From NCBI GenBank assembly GCA_963835555.1, contig CAWIGC010000035.1, positions 186,001 to 250,000 of the forward strand: a stretch of 64,000 nt of DNA, given 5' to 3'. Under the pieces are notes generated by a model. It made no database searches and had not been told where the DNA came from. It saw nothing but the letters and a program-made list of their open reading frames with translations. The translations under genes were made by a program, and so were the position numbers. Shown here piece by piece: positions 52,383 through 61,408 of the stretch. Every line of letters starts with the position of its first letter. The first letter of the stretch is position 1. The DNA is from Sulfopaludibacter sp963835555. Lineage in GTDB: Bacteria > Acidobacteriota > Terriglobia > Bryobacterales > Bryobacteraceae.

Positions 52383-53698
52383 GTCCTGCTCCAGCCCCCG
52401 TCAAGCCAGGCGAACCACAACAGTCCAGCCCTCAGGTCCCAATCTCCAATCGACGGCTCCGCAAGCGTCTCCGCTCTTTGCTGATCTTTGCGGTCTTCCT
52501 CGTGGTTGTGGGAGGCGCGGCCGCGGGCATCTATCGTTTGCGGCAGACTCAGGCCAGCGTCACCTTCCCGGTGGCTCCGGTTCACAAAGGCGAGTTTCTC
52601 GTGATCATCCGCACCCGCGGCGAACTCAAGGCGGCACGTTCGGTCTCCGTTTATGCTCCGGTGGTCCCCCAACTCCGCATCGCCTGGCTGGCCCCGTCCG
52701 GCACCGTCATCCATCAGGGCGATCCCATGATCCGCTTCGATTCCAGTGCCGCCGAGCAGCAACTGCAGCAGAAGGAAGCCACGCTCAAGCAGGCCCAGGC
52801 CACGCTCGAGCAGACCGTCGCCCAATCCAGCATCACGCTCAACCAGGACAACAGCGACCTCGCCGACGCACAATTCACCGTCGAGAAGGCCCGGCTGGAG
52901 GTTTCCAAGCAGGAAATCGTCAGCCAGATTCAGGCTGAAGAGAGCCGTATCGCTCTGGGCATCGCGGAACAGCACCTCAAGGCCCAACAGGCTACGGTGG
53001 CACTCCATCGCGCATCGGAAACTTCCCGCATCGGCTCGCTTACCCGCCAGCGGGACAATGCCAGGCAGGATGTCGATATCACGAAGTCCCGCATCGCCGC
53101 GATGACCGTGGTAGCGCCCATCACCGGATTCCTTGTTTTTTCCACCAATTACACGCAGGGTTGGATCGACGCCAAACCCTTCAAGGTGGGCGATAACGCC
53201 TTTGCTCGAATGCAACTCGCCGAGATTCCCGATCTCAACACCCTGGAACTGGAAGGCAAAATCGAAGAGACCGATCGCGGCCGCATAGCTGTTGGCCAGC
53301 AGACCATCGTGCGCATCGATTCGCTCCCGGAACTCGCCATCCCCGCCAAAGTCGGCTCTATCTCGCCGCTCGCCGAACAGAGCAATGAGTGGCCGCGCAC
53401 CCGCAGTTTCAAGGCTTGGGCGCCGCTCTCGCATCCCGACTCCCGCTTGCAGCCCGGCATGAACGGCGGCATGGATATCGTCATCAATCGCATCCCCGAC
53501 GCCATCAGCATCCCCGCTAAGGCACTCTTCACGCATGACGGTAAGCCGGTGGTCTACCTGGAAGAGAAAGGCCGCTATACCACCACCGAGGTTCAGGTGC
53601 TCGCCCGCAATCCTGATGAGATTGCCATTTCGGGCATTCCTGCCGGCGCCATGGTAGCCATGGCCGACGTCGAAAGGCAGAAGGATAAGAAGAAATGA
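52379..53698 (+). CDS. HlyD-family membrane-fusion adaptor (second of three)
   Basis: A 439-residue protein starting with GTG at 52379. One N-terminal membrane helix (LLIFAVFLVVVGGAAAGIYR), then a lipoyl-like half (VPQLRIAWLAPSGTVIHQGD PMIRFD), a long coiled coil of about 200 residues (EQQLQQKEATLKQAQATLEQ), the second lipoyl half (AAMTVVAPITGFLVF) and beta-barrel/MP domains (LEGKIEETDRGRIAVGQQTI). Overlaps both neighbours by four bases. Role: periplasmic bridge for a MacB-like exporter. Confidence 0.88.
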   Translation: MSPAPAPVKPGEPQQSSPQVPISNRRLRKRLRSLLIFAVFLVVVGGAAAGIYRLRQTQASVTFPVAPVHKGEFLVIIRTRGELKAARSVSVYAPVVPQLRIAWLAPSGTVIHQGDPMIRFDSSAAEQQLQQKEATLKQAQATLEQTVAQSSITLNQDNSDLADAQFTVEKARLEVSKQEIVSQIQAEESRIALGIAEQHLKAQQATVALHRASETSRIGSLTRQRDNARQDVDITKSRIAAMTVVAPITGFLVFSTNYTQGWIDAKPFKVGDNAFARMQLAEIPDLNTLELEGKIEETDRGRIAVGQQTIVRIDSLPELAIPAKVGSISPLAEQSNEWPRTRSFKAWAPLSHPDSRLQPGMNGGMDIVINRIPDAISIPAKALFTHDGKPVVYLEEKGRYTTTEVQVLARNPDEIAISGIPAGAMVAMADVERQKDKKK

Positions 53699-54981
53699 AA
53701 GCCCGCATTCTTGTCATCCTCATTGTGCTGGCCGTCCTCGGAGTGATCGGTTGGGGATCCCGCCGCCTGATCCACATAGCCGCCGAGCCGTCCAAATCCG
53801 AGCCGCCCACCTCGCGTGTGAAGCGCGGTAACGTCGTTATCGCCGTCGCCGCCCGCGGTGAATTGCAAGGCGGCAACTCCGAAATGCTGGTCGCTCCCAT
53901 GACCGGCAGCGACACCATGGCCATCACCGACCTGCGCGACCCGGGCGAACTCGTGAAGCCCGGCGACATCGTCGTTCAGTTCGATACCACCACTCAGGAG
54001 TACAATCTCCGCGAAGCGCAAGCCGACCTCGCAGAGGCGGAGCAGCAGGTCGTGCAGGCGCAAGCCACCGCCGCTGCCGCGGAAGTCGAGAACAATTACA
54101 CCCTGCTCGCCGCGCAATCCGACGTCAAACTGGCTCAACTCGAAGTTCGCCGCAACCCGCTGTTACCCGCGATCCAGGCCAAGCAGAACGATATCGCCCT
54201 GCTCCAGGCGCAGAACCGTCTTCGCCAGGCCACGCAGGATCTTACCGACAAACGCGCTACCAGCACAGCCGGTACGGCCATCCAGCAGGCTGCTCTCAAT
54301 AAGGCCACGGTCACTGCGCAGACCGCCCAGAAGGTTATCGACAGCATGACTCTCCGCGCCAAAAGTGCCGGATATGTCAATGTTCAAGCCAATACGTTCA
54401 ACCTGAACATGGTCTATCAGGGCATGCCGCTCCAGCCTTTCCAGCTTGGCGACACCGTGCGGCCCGGCCTCGCCGTGGCGCAAATTCCCGACCTCAAGAA
54501 TTGGGAGGTCAGCGCCCAGATCGGAGAGCTCGATCGCGGTCACCTCGCCCAGGGACAACCCGTTTCTGTCAGCGTCATCGCCCTTCCCGGCAGGAAATTT
54601 CCAGGCCACGTCAAGTCCATCGGTGGCACTAGCGGATCTCCGTGGGATCGACATTTCGAAGCCCGCATTACTTTGGACCACCCCGCTCCCGAACTTCGGC
54701 CCGGGGAAACCTCGAACATGACCATCACGGTGGAGACCCTCAGCAACGTCACCTGGGTACCCTCGCAGGCCCTCTTCGAACGCGACGGACGCAAGTTCGT
54801 CTACCTGCAGACACCCAAGGGATTCATGCCCCACGATGTCACCCTGGTTCGCGCCAGTGAAAGCCAGGCCGTCGTCACCGGCATCAGCGAAGGCGATCTC
54901 ATCGCCATGTCCAACCCCGATCAACAAAACAAGGCCCCGAGCGATCAGAAATCCGGCGCCATGAAGGCTATCCAGCAATGA
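53695..54981 (+). CDS. HlyD-family membrane-fusion adaptor (third of three)
   Basis: A 428-residue protein, ATGA overlap with both neighbours. N-terminal membrane helix (ILVILIVLAVLGVIGWGSRR), lipoyl-like region (DLRDPGELVKPGDIVVQFDT), coiled coil (LREAQADLAEAEQQVVQAQA, then AIQAKQNDIALLQAQNRLRQ), the lipoyl return TLRAKSAGYVNV, and beta domains (NWEVSAQIGELDRGHLAQGQ). Similar to the second adaptor but divergent in sequence, so the two are not a recent duplication. Confidence 0.88.
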   Translation: MKARILVILIVLAVLGVIGWGSRRLIHIAAEPSKSEPPTSRVKRGNVVIAVAARGELQGGNSEMLVAPMTGSDTMAITDLRDPGELVKPGDIVVQFDTTTQEYNLREAQADLAEAEQQVVQAQATAAAAEVENNYTLLAAQSDVKLAQLEVRRNPLLPAIQAKQNDIALLQAQNRLRQATQDLTDKRATSTAGTAIQQAALNKATVTAQTAQKVIDSMTLRAKSAGYVNVQANTFNLNMVYQGMPLQPFQLGDTVRPGLAVAQIPDLKNWEVSAQIGELDRGHLAQGQPVSVSVIALPGRKFPGHVKSIGGTSGSPWDRHFEARITLDHPAPELRPGETSNMTITVETLSNVTWVPSQALFERDGRKFVYLQTPKGFMPHDVTLVRASESQAVVTGISEGDLIAMSNPDQQNKAPSDQKSGAMKAIQQ

Positions 54982-56228
54982 TCACGAGCTTCTTATCCGA
55001 CCTCCGCCAGGCCTTGGGCAACCTGAAGGCGCAAGCCACCCGCACCATGCTTACGGCGCTCGGTATCGTTTTCGGCGTGGGATCGGTCATCGGGATGCTC
55101 GCTATCGGGTCCGGCGCCAAGGAAGAATCCCTGCGATTCATCGAGCAACTGGGCGTACGCAATGTGCTGGTCGATTCGCGCCCCACCACCAGCCGCGAAG
55201 AGTTTCAACAGCGCCGCCGCTCGTCCCCGGGCTTGTCCGACCGGGACGTACGCATCCTCAGATCGAATATCGAAGGGCTCGAAACTCTATCTGCCCGCCG
55301 CACCCTGCACCCCGCGCGCGTCCTTCCGAAGCCGTCTCATGATATCCCCGAGCTCTACGGCGTCTCCCCCTCGTATGGCATCATTCACAGCCTCCGCATG
55401 CAAGAAGGGAAATTCTTCGATGAGCGCGACAATGAAGCCAGCGCCACCGTCTGCGTGCTCGGTGAGGGCGCCAAGGTTAACCTTCTCGGCTACGGCGCAG
55501 CACTGGGAAGGTACGTAAAAGTGAACGATGCCTGGCTCGAAGTCGTCGGCGTGCTGTCGGAGCAACTCATGGCCGGCTCGACCAACACCGGCGGCACGAT
55601 GCAGGACATCAACAACATCGTCTATATCCCGCTCAACACGTTCCAGTACCGCTTCTACGACCAGAGCAGTTCTATGAAAGACGATCTGGACGGCATTGAA
55701 CTCCGTCTGCGGGCTGACGCCGACAGCATCGAAGTGGCTAAGGTGGTCACCGCCGTTCTCAACTCTACGCACCACAACACGCAGGACTTTACCGTCACCA
55801 TTCCGGCCGCACTGCTTGCCCAGCAGCAGCGCACCCAGACCATTTTCACTTATGTCATGGTCGCCATCGCTGCCATTTCCCTGCTGGTCGGAGGCATCGG
55901 CATCATGAACATCGTTCTCGCCACGGTCATGGAGCGCACCCGCGAAATCGGGGTCCGCCGCTCCATCGGGGCCCGCCGCTTCGATATCGTCCGCCAGTTT
56001 CTTACCGAAAGCGTCCTCATCTCGGTCGGCGGAGGTCTCCTCGGCATAGGCTTCGGCTTCTTCCTGGCATGGCTCATCGCCCGCACCGCCGAATGGAAAA
56101 CTATCGTTACGGACACCTCCGTCATTATTGCCTTTGGTGTCTCCGTTGCCGTGGGCGTCATCTTCGGAATCTACCCGGCGGTGAAGGCGTCCCGGATTAA
56201 CCCCATCGACGCCCTCCGCTACGAGTAG
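54978..56228 (+). CDS. MacB-type ABC transporter permease (FtsX superfamily)
   Basis: A 416-residue membrane protein. First helix ARTMLTALGIVFGVGSVIGM, a periplasmic MacB_PCD-like domain (about 45-265), then three helices typical of FtsX (VAIAAISLLVGGIGIMNIVL, SVLISVGGGLLGIGFGFFLA, VIIAFGVSVAVGVIFGIYPA) with the conserved RTREIGVRRSIGARR loop and PAVKASRINPIDALRYE end. It is full length. The ATP-binding MacB-type subunit expected beside it is not encoded before or after it in this window, so a distant ATPase must serve it. Confidence 0.92.
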   Translation: MITSFLSDLRQALGNLKAQATRTMLTALGIVFGVGSVIGMLAIGSGAKEESLRFIEQLGVRNVLVDSRPTTSREEFQQRRRSSPGLSDRDVRILRSNIEGLETLSARRTLHPARVLPKPSHDIPELYGVSPSYGIIHSLRMQEGKFFDERDNEASATVCVLGEGAKVNLLGYGAALGRYVKVNDAWLEVVGVLSEQLMAGSTNTGGTMQDINNIVYIPLNTFQYRFYDQSSSMKDDLDGIELRLRADADSIEVAKVVTAVLNSTHHNTQDFTVTIPAALLAQQQRTQTIFTYVMVAIAAISLLVGGIGIMNIVLATVMERTREIGVRRSIGARRFDIVRQFLTESVLISVGGGLLGIGFGFFLAWLIARTAEWKTIVTDTSVIIAFGVSVAVGVIFGIYPAVKASRINPIDALRYE

Positions 56229-56369
56229 AGCGGGCCTGTCCAGAACGTCACTGCCGGTGCGCGGACGTACTAATCGGGAGGGCTGTTGGCCAGTATTCGC
56301 TCTGCTGCAATTGACGAAGTGTCGCCGCCGCCAGGGCAGGAGAGGTATGGTTAATTTGGATTGGTGGGT

Positions 56370-57608
56370 ATGGCGATCGCGCCCGAGATTTCCTTGTTAC
56401 TTGTGTCCCTGCCGCTGGCAGTGTCTGCCCAGGTGCCGATCACCCCGCTAGGCAACGTCGCGGTCGATCATGCGCTGCACATAAGCCCAAATGCGCCGTC
56501 CTTGCGGTGTTATGTTACCCCGATTCGTCCTGAGCTGGATTTTGCTCTGCGATTTCACACTGGCTTTGTCATGGATTTGCCGTTGAACCAGTATCGCGGG
56601 CCGAATCACAGTGGCAATATTGTTCTCGATGTTACTCCCAAGTCAGGCCCAGCCGCACATCTGGTCAGCCACATTCTTTTTCCCAACATACCCGCAACAA
56701 CCTTGTACGGAGAGGTGAAAGGCGATTTCTTCGTAGGTGAAGGAACTTACAATGTGGAAGCCTATCTGGTGGACGATTCGCACCGCGTGTGCCGGGAACA
56801 TTGGCAGATTCGGGCCAGACGGAATCCCGGCGAACGGCGGATCGATCTCGCGATTCCTCCGCTGACGGTGGCGCCGTCGTCTTCTCCGCCCTCCGCCGCG
56901 CCCGTCGCGAGGCCGCGTCAACTCGAAGACCTTACCATCACCATCCTGCTCCACGCTGCTTCCGTTGCGCCGGAGGCCGCGAAACTGCACCCGGCCGACG
57001 TGTCGATGCTCACCGGATCTCTCTCCTCCATATTGGCGTACCTGCCTGCGCAGACGGTAACTCTGGTGATCTTCAATTTGGACCAACGGACCGTACTATT
57101 CCGGAAGGAGCACTTCACCGGGTCTGGTCTGGATGCTGTCGCGGAGGTCTTGAGACAGGCGCAGTTCGATTTGGTGGACTACTCGGTTTTGCGCCGGCCC
57201 GGAGGTGGAGCCGCGTTACTCGCATGTCTTGCCCGGCAGGCCCTGCGCGACCCCGGCGACGATAGCGCATTGATCTTTCTGGGCCCCCACGTACAATTTC
57301 AAGACCCAGTCCTGGCAAGGTTCGCCGATCGGTCCCGTGGCCGTTTGCGAACCTTTTACCTGCAGTACCGCCCCCCGGTCACGCTCGTGAAATCTCCGCT
57401 GGAGCCGGCTGCCATCGCCGACGCCGTCTACCAGCCGGACCCGCTAGTCTACCTGTCGCCTTCCGAGGAGGACGCCTTGTCCCCTCGCGATGCGCCGGAT
57501 AGCATTGAACAGGTGGTCAAGAGCCTCAAGGGCGAGGTCCTGGTAATGCGCCGACCATCCGACCTCGCCGGTGCGATCAAGCACATTTGGTCGCGCCTTT
57601 CTCAATAG
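56370..57608 (+). CDS. Secreted protein of unknown function
   Basis: About 412 residues from the ATG at 56370 (MAIAPEISLLLVSLPLAVSA), a clear signal peptide; an in-frame TTG lies nine bases upstream. Two halves separated by a Pro/Ser/Ala-rich linker (VAPSSSPPSAAPVARPRQ). The first half is beta-rich with FHTGFVMDLPLNQYRGPNHS. The second resembles an alpha/beta, VWA-like domain (TITILLHAASV, SILAYLPAQTVTLVIFNLDQ, SALIFLGPHVQ, LRTFYLQYRPP) but lacks a MIDAS motif. Family not recognised. It follows the adaptor/permease operon by 141 bp and is probably independent. Confidence 0.65.
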   Translation: MAIAPEISLLLVSLPLAVSAQVPITPLGNVAVDHALHISPNAPSLRCYVTPIRPELDFALRFHTGFVMDLPLNQYRGPNHSGNIVLDVTPKSGPAAHLVSHILFPNIPATTLYGEVKGDFFVGEGTYNVEAYLVDDSHRVCREHWQIRARRNPGERRIDLAIPPLTVAPSSSPPSAAPVARPRQLEDLTITILLHAASVAPEAAKLHPADVSMLTGSLSSILAYLPAQTVTLVIFNLDQRTVLFRKEHFTGSGLDAVAEVLRQAQFDLVDYSVLRRPGGGAALLACLARQALRDPGDDSALIFLGPHVQFQDPVLARFADRSRGRLRTFYLQYRPPVTLVKSPLEPAAIADAVYQPDPLVYLSPSEEDALSPRDAPDSIEQVVKSLKGEVLVMRRPSDLAGAIKHIWSRLSQ

Positions 57609-57728
57609 CACTCGTGCATACCGTCTTTCGGGTAGAAATTGAACAAAATAAGGGGAGGTCCGTCCCCCTTGGTTACCCCACCGCCGGGCGGCGCATCTAT
57701 CATGGTGGAATAGAAAGGTGGGCGGCAC

Positions 57729-59174
57729 ATGAAATCGCGGACTTCGTTGTTTCAGCGGTTCTTTGCGGTCGGGTTGGTTTGGATTGTGGCGGGAGGTGCG
57801 GCCATCGTCCGCGCGCAGGCTCCCGCACCGCCGCCCGGCCAGCAGCCACCCGCGCAAGTCCTTTCACCGCAGCAACTGGATGACCTGGTATCGCCGATTG
57901 CGCTCTACCCGGACCCCATGCTGAGCCAGGTTCTTGTCGCCAGCACCTATCCTCTGGAAGTGGTTGAGGCTCAGCAATGGCTCCAGAAGAACAGCGGTCT
58001 CACCGGTTCCGCCTTGATGGATGCCGCGAAGCAGCAAAATTGGGATCCCAGTGTCCAAGCCTTGGTGGCATTCCCAAATGTCTTGTCGCTACTGAATCAG
58101 GACATCCGCTGGACAACCGACCTTGGCAATGCGTTCCTCGCGCAGCAGGGCGACGTGATGAGCGCGGTTCAGAGTATGCGTGCTTCGGCAAAAGCCAACG
58201 GGCGACTGAATTCGTCTCCTCAACAGGTCGTAACCGAGGACACCCAAAATGGTCAGTCCGCCATCGAAATTGAACCCGCCGACCCCCAGGTCGTCTATGT
58301 TCCCACTTACGATCCGGCCTACGTCTGGGGACCTCCCGCCTATGGATATTACCCTCCACTGCTTTACCCGGACTTTGGATTCGGCTTCTGGCCGGGATTT
58401 GACGTCGGGCTCTGCTTCGGTGGCTGGGGTGGCTGGGGTGGCGGCTGGGGTGGTTGGGGCTGGGGGCCAAATTGGTTTGGCCACGGCGTTTTTGTCAACA
58501 ATGCGTTCTTCCACAACTACGGGTTCCGGGGCGGCTATGGCGGATATGGCGGATTTGCCGGACGAGGCGAATGGAGTCACGACCCCATGCACCGTCTGGG
58601 AGTAGGGTATCCTAACCGCGGACTTTCCCAGCGCTACGGTGCAACATCACGCGCCAATGCCGCAAGAATGGGTAGCCGCTTCAACGGTAGTGGCGCACGT
58701 GGCTTCAATAGCGTCGCTTCCCGAGGATTCAATGGTGGCGCTTCCCGAGGGCTCAATGGCGGCGCTTCCCGAGGATTTAACGGTGGTACAGCCCGCAGCT
58801 TCAACGGCGGTGCAGCCCGCAGCTTCAACGGTGGTGCAGCCCGCAGTTTCAACGGTGGTACAGCCCGCAGCTTCAACGGTGGAGCAGCCCGCAGCTTCGG
58901 CGGCGGCGGTGCCCGCAGCTTCGGCGGCGGCGGTGCCCGCAGCTTCGGCGGCGGCGGTGCCCGCAGCTTCGGCGGCGGTGGTGCCCGCAGCTTCGGCGGC
59001 GGCGGTGCCCGCAGCTTCGGCGGCGGTGGTGCCCGCAGCTTCGGCGGCGGCGGTGCCCGCAGCTTCGGCGGCGGCGGTGCCCGCAGCTTTGGCGGCGGTG
59101 GCGGCCACAGCTTTGGCGGCGGTGGAGGTCACTTTGGAGGCGGCGGAGGCCACGGCGGCGGTGGCCGCCGGTAA
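57729..59174 (+). CDS. DUF3300 protein with long glycine-rich repeat tail
   Basis: A 481-residue exported protein: signal peptide (residues 1-30), a Pro/Gln linker, the DUF3300 domain (LVSPIALYPDPMLSQVLVAS, VVEAQQWLQKN, NWDPSVQALVAFPNVLSLLN, DPQVVYVPTYDPAYVWGP) to about residue 210, and a Trp/Gly/Tyr-rich segment (FGGWGGWGGGWGGWGWGPNW). The rest is a repeat tail. The tail contains RGFNGG/RSFNGG units, nine ARSFGGGG units and a final GHSFGGGGGHFGGGGGHGG. The domain is of unknown function, usually periplasmic or surface. The tail is discussed as a separate repeat. Confidence 0.85.
   Translation: MKSRTSLFQRFFAVGLVWIVAGGAAIVRAQAPAPPPGQQPPAQVLSPQQLDDLVSPIALYPDPMLSQVLVASTYPLEVVEAQQWLQKNSGLTGSALMDAAKQQNWDPSVQALVAFPNVLSLLNQDIRWTTDLGNAFLAQQGDVMSAVQSMRASAKANGRLNSSPQQVVTEDTQNGQSAIEIEPADPQVVYVPTYDPAYVWGPPAYGYYPPLLYPDFGFGFWPGFDVGLCFGGWGGWGGGWGGWGWGPNWFGHGVFVNNAFFHNYGFRGGYGGYGGFAGRGEWSHDPMHRLGVGYPNRGLSQRYGATSRANAARMGSRFNGSGARGFNSVASRGFNGGASRGLNGGASRGFNGGTARSFNGGAARSFNGGAARSFNGGTARSFNGGAARSFGGGGARSFGGGGARSFGGGGARSFGGGGARSFGGGGARSFGGGGARSFGGGGARSFGGGGARSFGGGGGHSFGGGGGHFGGGGGHGGGGRR
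58770..59140 (+). repeat. Tandem 24-bp coding repeats (ARSFGGGG / ARSFNGGA)
   Basis: At least nine nearly identical 24-bp units (GCCCGCAGCTTCGGCGGCGG plus four bases) run from about 58887 to 59100, preceded by four to five related units with AAC in place of GGC. Variation is limited to third positions. The unit length is a multiple of three, so copy changes keep the reading frame. It explains the long artificial open frames on the other strand. Confidence 0.9.
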
Positions 59175-59193
59175 CAACTCACCTGCTTCTTCG

Positions 59194-59228
59194 GCGCCGG
59201 ACGAACCCAACTCGCCCGGCGCTATTTT
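59194..59228 (+). terminator. Probable intrinsic terminator after the DUF3300 gene
   Basis: GCGCCGG (59194-59200) pairs with CCGGCGC (59216-59222) over a 15-nt loop and is followed by TATTTTC. It is located 20 bp after the stop codon. Confidence 0.55.
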
Positions 59229-59412
59229 CTGCCCTTCTCGTTAGTCAGAACTCCTCCCTTTTCAGGTTCCGGTACTTTTGGTGAGATGTGCTTCAGGCTG
59301 CGCCGCCTTACTATCCCAAAGCCGCCCCGGTACTTCACTTGCAGTATGTCGGCTGCGGCTGTCGGGGCCTACCATGGTTTCAGGGAAAGGCACATTGCCA
59401 AAAGGAACTTCC

Positions 59413-59859
59413 ATGAATCAACCGCTTGATCTGTACATCGACTGTGTGGTCCTGACGTCGTTTGATTCCGAGTTCAGCTTCCTGCGCAATGTGCTCAGGC
59501 CTTCCGGAATTCGCATGCACCACGCCGAATCGCTCGAAAAGGCCGACTTTCTGCTTACCGTCACGGAGAGTACTGTTCTGCTGTCCGATGTGACCTTTAT
59601 GGATGGCTCTTGGGAGAGTGCCCTCGGCCTTCTCCACGATAATCATTCCCTCGTCACAATGCTGGTAATTGCCGACCGGGTGGATCGCCCGTTTCTGACA
59701 GATCTGTTTACCCGCGGTGCATGTGGCGTTCTCTGGAAGCCATTCGATTTTGAGACGGCTCGCAAACGAATTCGCGCGGTCCACGAAGCCTCGAAGGAAC
59801 GCCGCGCCCTCTGCCGAATTGGTCAGGCCGCCGTGGAATCCCCCGTGCCCAATCGCTGA
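59413..59859 (+). CDS. Degenerate receiver-domain protein
   Basis: A 148-residue protein from the ATG at 59413 with AAAGGAA eight bases upstream. It has the alternating beta/alpha pattern of a CheY fold: DCVVLTSFDSEFSFLRNVLR, STVLLSDVTFMDGSWESALG with a possible phospho-acceptor Asp, SLVTMLVIADRVD, GACGVLWKPFD with the Lys-Pro motif. The acidic pair of the first strand is changed to TSFD, so phosphorylation is doubtful. A convergent gene (59875-60351) codes for a similar protein, suggesting a pair. Confidence 0.7.
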   Translation: MNQPLDLYIDCVVLTSFDSEFSFLRNVLRPSGIRMHHAESLEKADFLLTVTESTVLLSDVTFMDGSWESALGLLHDNHSLVTMLVIADRVDRPFLTDLFTRGACGVLWKPFDFETARKRIRAVHEASKERRALCRIGQAAVESPVPNR

Positions 59860-59874
59860 GGCATGTCCGCCCTG

Positions 59875-60351
59875 TCATGAGGCGCGAAGCTCGATCGCAT
59901 GGAGTGCCCGCAATACGGCGCTCACTTCAAACGGCCGCACTAAGACTTCAAGTCCGCCGCTTGCTCTTACCTCGTTCCGCAGTTGTTCCTCGCCTGTCTC
60001 TGAGAGCAGCACTACGGCGGGAATCCGCCATGCACTGGCAAGCCGGCGTACCGCCAGTTGCCAGTCGATCCTGTTGAAACACCGGTCGTATAGAATGATC
60101 GAGAAAGCCATGTGTCCCGCCAGGTTCAGTGCCGTATTCCAATTCGCGGCAGGAACCAGCACGTACTCGCTATCGACTAAAGCCTGTCTCAGAACCCACC
60201 GGTCCGATTCCAGGGCGGAGGCCAGCAGAATCGGCGTGATCGGCTTGATTTGGCGAACGGCTCCCACAGCGGAACTTGCCTGCAATCGCGCGGGAGCACT
60301 TCGCATAAATCGCAAAACCGCCGCCGCAGGAACAGTCAAGGTGCTCTCCAT
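59875..60351 (-). CDS. Degenerate receiver-domain protein (partner)
   Basis: A 158-residue protein with a roughly 35-residue N-terminal extension and a CheY-like fold: ITPILLASALESDRWVLRQA, FSIILYDRCFNRIDWQLAVR with Asp at the acceptor place, IPAVVLLSETG, GGLEVLVRPFEV, where Arg replaces the conserved Lys. The acidic pair on strand one is only ES-D. It is probably a protein-interaction module and not a phospho-switch. It converges on the similar receiver gene with 15 bp between and diverges from the HtrA gene. Confidence 0.68.
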   Translation of the reverse strand: MESTLTVPAAAVLRFMRSAPARLQASSAVGAVRQIKPITPILLASALESDRWVLRQALVDSEYVLVPAANWNTALNLAGHMAFSIILYDRCFNRIDWQLAVRRLASAWRIPAVVLLSETGEEQLRNEVRASGGLEVLVRPFEVSAVLRALHAIELRAS

Positions 60352-60616
60352 TTCAAACCGGAAATACTGAGCGGAACCGTCCCAGTGTGGCCAATAGGAA
60401 GTTTATATCGTTACTCTGGAAACGTCCCGCTCAGTTATTACATGTCTCCAGACTATGCCACTCCCCGTCCCGTTCCAATCGTCTCACCAGCGTATTCTCA
60501 CAAGTTCTCAGGAGTAGCCGCGATTACCTGTGAAAATTCGGAACAATTGTGTTTCGCGCGGCCCGCATTTGGCTGATAATCAAAGTAAGAGTCCTTGTGC
60601 GAATAGAGAGTGGACT

Positions 60617-61396
60617 ATGAAGTCCCGCGTATCGGCAGCTCTGCTGGTTTTGCTCTCCGGTGCGCCACTGGCGGTTCCTCAGCAGTCGGCGAAACGAAAC
60701 CCCTTGATTCAGCTCAGCGGCTCCATCCGGGAGTTGACCAATCGCGTCTCTCCCGCGGTGGTTGAGGTCATGGTGACCGGCTATGCCACCGTCGACGATG
60801 ATAAAAGCCAGGCGGCAGCCCGGATTTCGCGCCAGAACTCCAGCGGCTCCGGTGTCATCGTCGATGCCGCCGGTTTTATTATGACCAACGCTCACGTCGT
60901 TCAGGGTGCCATCCGTGTGCGCGTCGTGCTCCCGGCGGCATCGGTCTCCCCCGCCTCCGGCGATCCCGATCCCGACCCCGTCCCGCACTCCCGCACGGTG
61001 GATGCCCGCGTGGTCGGAATCGATACCGAGTCCGATCTGGCGTTGATTCGCATCGACCTAACCGGCCTACCCGCACTGTCTTTTGGCGACTCCGACAAAC
61101 TCCGGCAAGGCGACCTGGTCTTCGCCGTCGGCAGCCCCATGGGCCTGAGCAATTCGGTTTCGATGGGTGTGGTGAGCGCCCCTGCACGGGCCGTCAACAA
61201 CGATAATCCCATCCTTTACATCCAGACCGACGCGTCCATCAACCCCGGTAATAGCGGCGGCGCGCTGGTGGACACACAGGGAATGTTAATCGGCCTGAAC
61301 TCTTTCATCGTCAGCAGTAGCGGAGGCAATCAGGGGCTCGGCTTCGCTATCCCCAGCAACGTGGTCTGCAACGTCTACCAGCAACTTCGCCATTAA
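60617..61396 (+). CDS. HtrA/DegP-like S1C serine protease without PDZ domain
   Basis: A 259-residue exported protease: signal peptide (MKSRVSAALLVLLSGAPLAV), then the chymotrypsin-like domain with His in TNAHVV, Asp in ESDLALIRI and Ser in GNSGGALVDT. After GLGFAIPSNVVCNVYQQLR the frame stops, where relatives continue into one or two PDZ domains. The stop lies seven bases before the left end of the ISL3 element; because the 8-bp target duplication covers it, this stop was present before that insertion. An older insertion (the adjoining IS1380-type element) may have removed the PDZ part. Confidence 0.85.
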   Translation: MKSRVSAALLVLLSGAPLAVPQQSAKRNPLIQLSGSIRELTNRVSPAVVEVMVTGYATVDDDKSQAAARISRQNSSGSGVIVDAAGFIMTNAHVVQGAIRVRVVLPAASVSPASGDPDPDPVPHSRTVDARVVGIDTESDLALIRIDLTGLPALSFGDSDKLRQGDLVFAVGSPMGLSNSVSMGVVSAPARAVNNDNPILYIQTDASINPGNSGGALVDTQGMLIGLNSFIVSSSGGNQGLGFAIPSNVVCNVYQQLRH

Positions 61397-61402
61397 ACCT
61401 AA
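61395..61402. repeat. Left copy of 8-bp target-site duplication of the ISL3 element
   Basis: AAACCTAA occurs here and again at 63127-63134, exactly outside the two element ends. Eight-base duplications are characteristic of the ISL3 family. Confidence 0.8.
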
Positions 61403-61408
61403 GGTTCG

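Noticed and set aside
58770..59140. CRISPR-like array
   Set aside because: The repeats are contiguous, have no spacers, keep codon phase and lie inside a coding sequence. No cas genes are in the window.
58647..59210. Minus-strand frame encoding repeated AAEAAGTA units, and a plus-strand frame with ASAAAVPA units
   Set aside because: Both are other-frame readings of the 24-bp tandem repeat in the DUF3300 gene.
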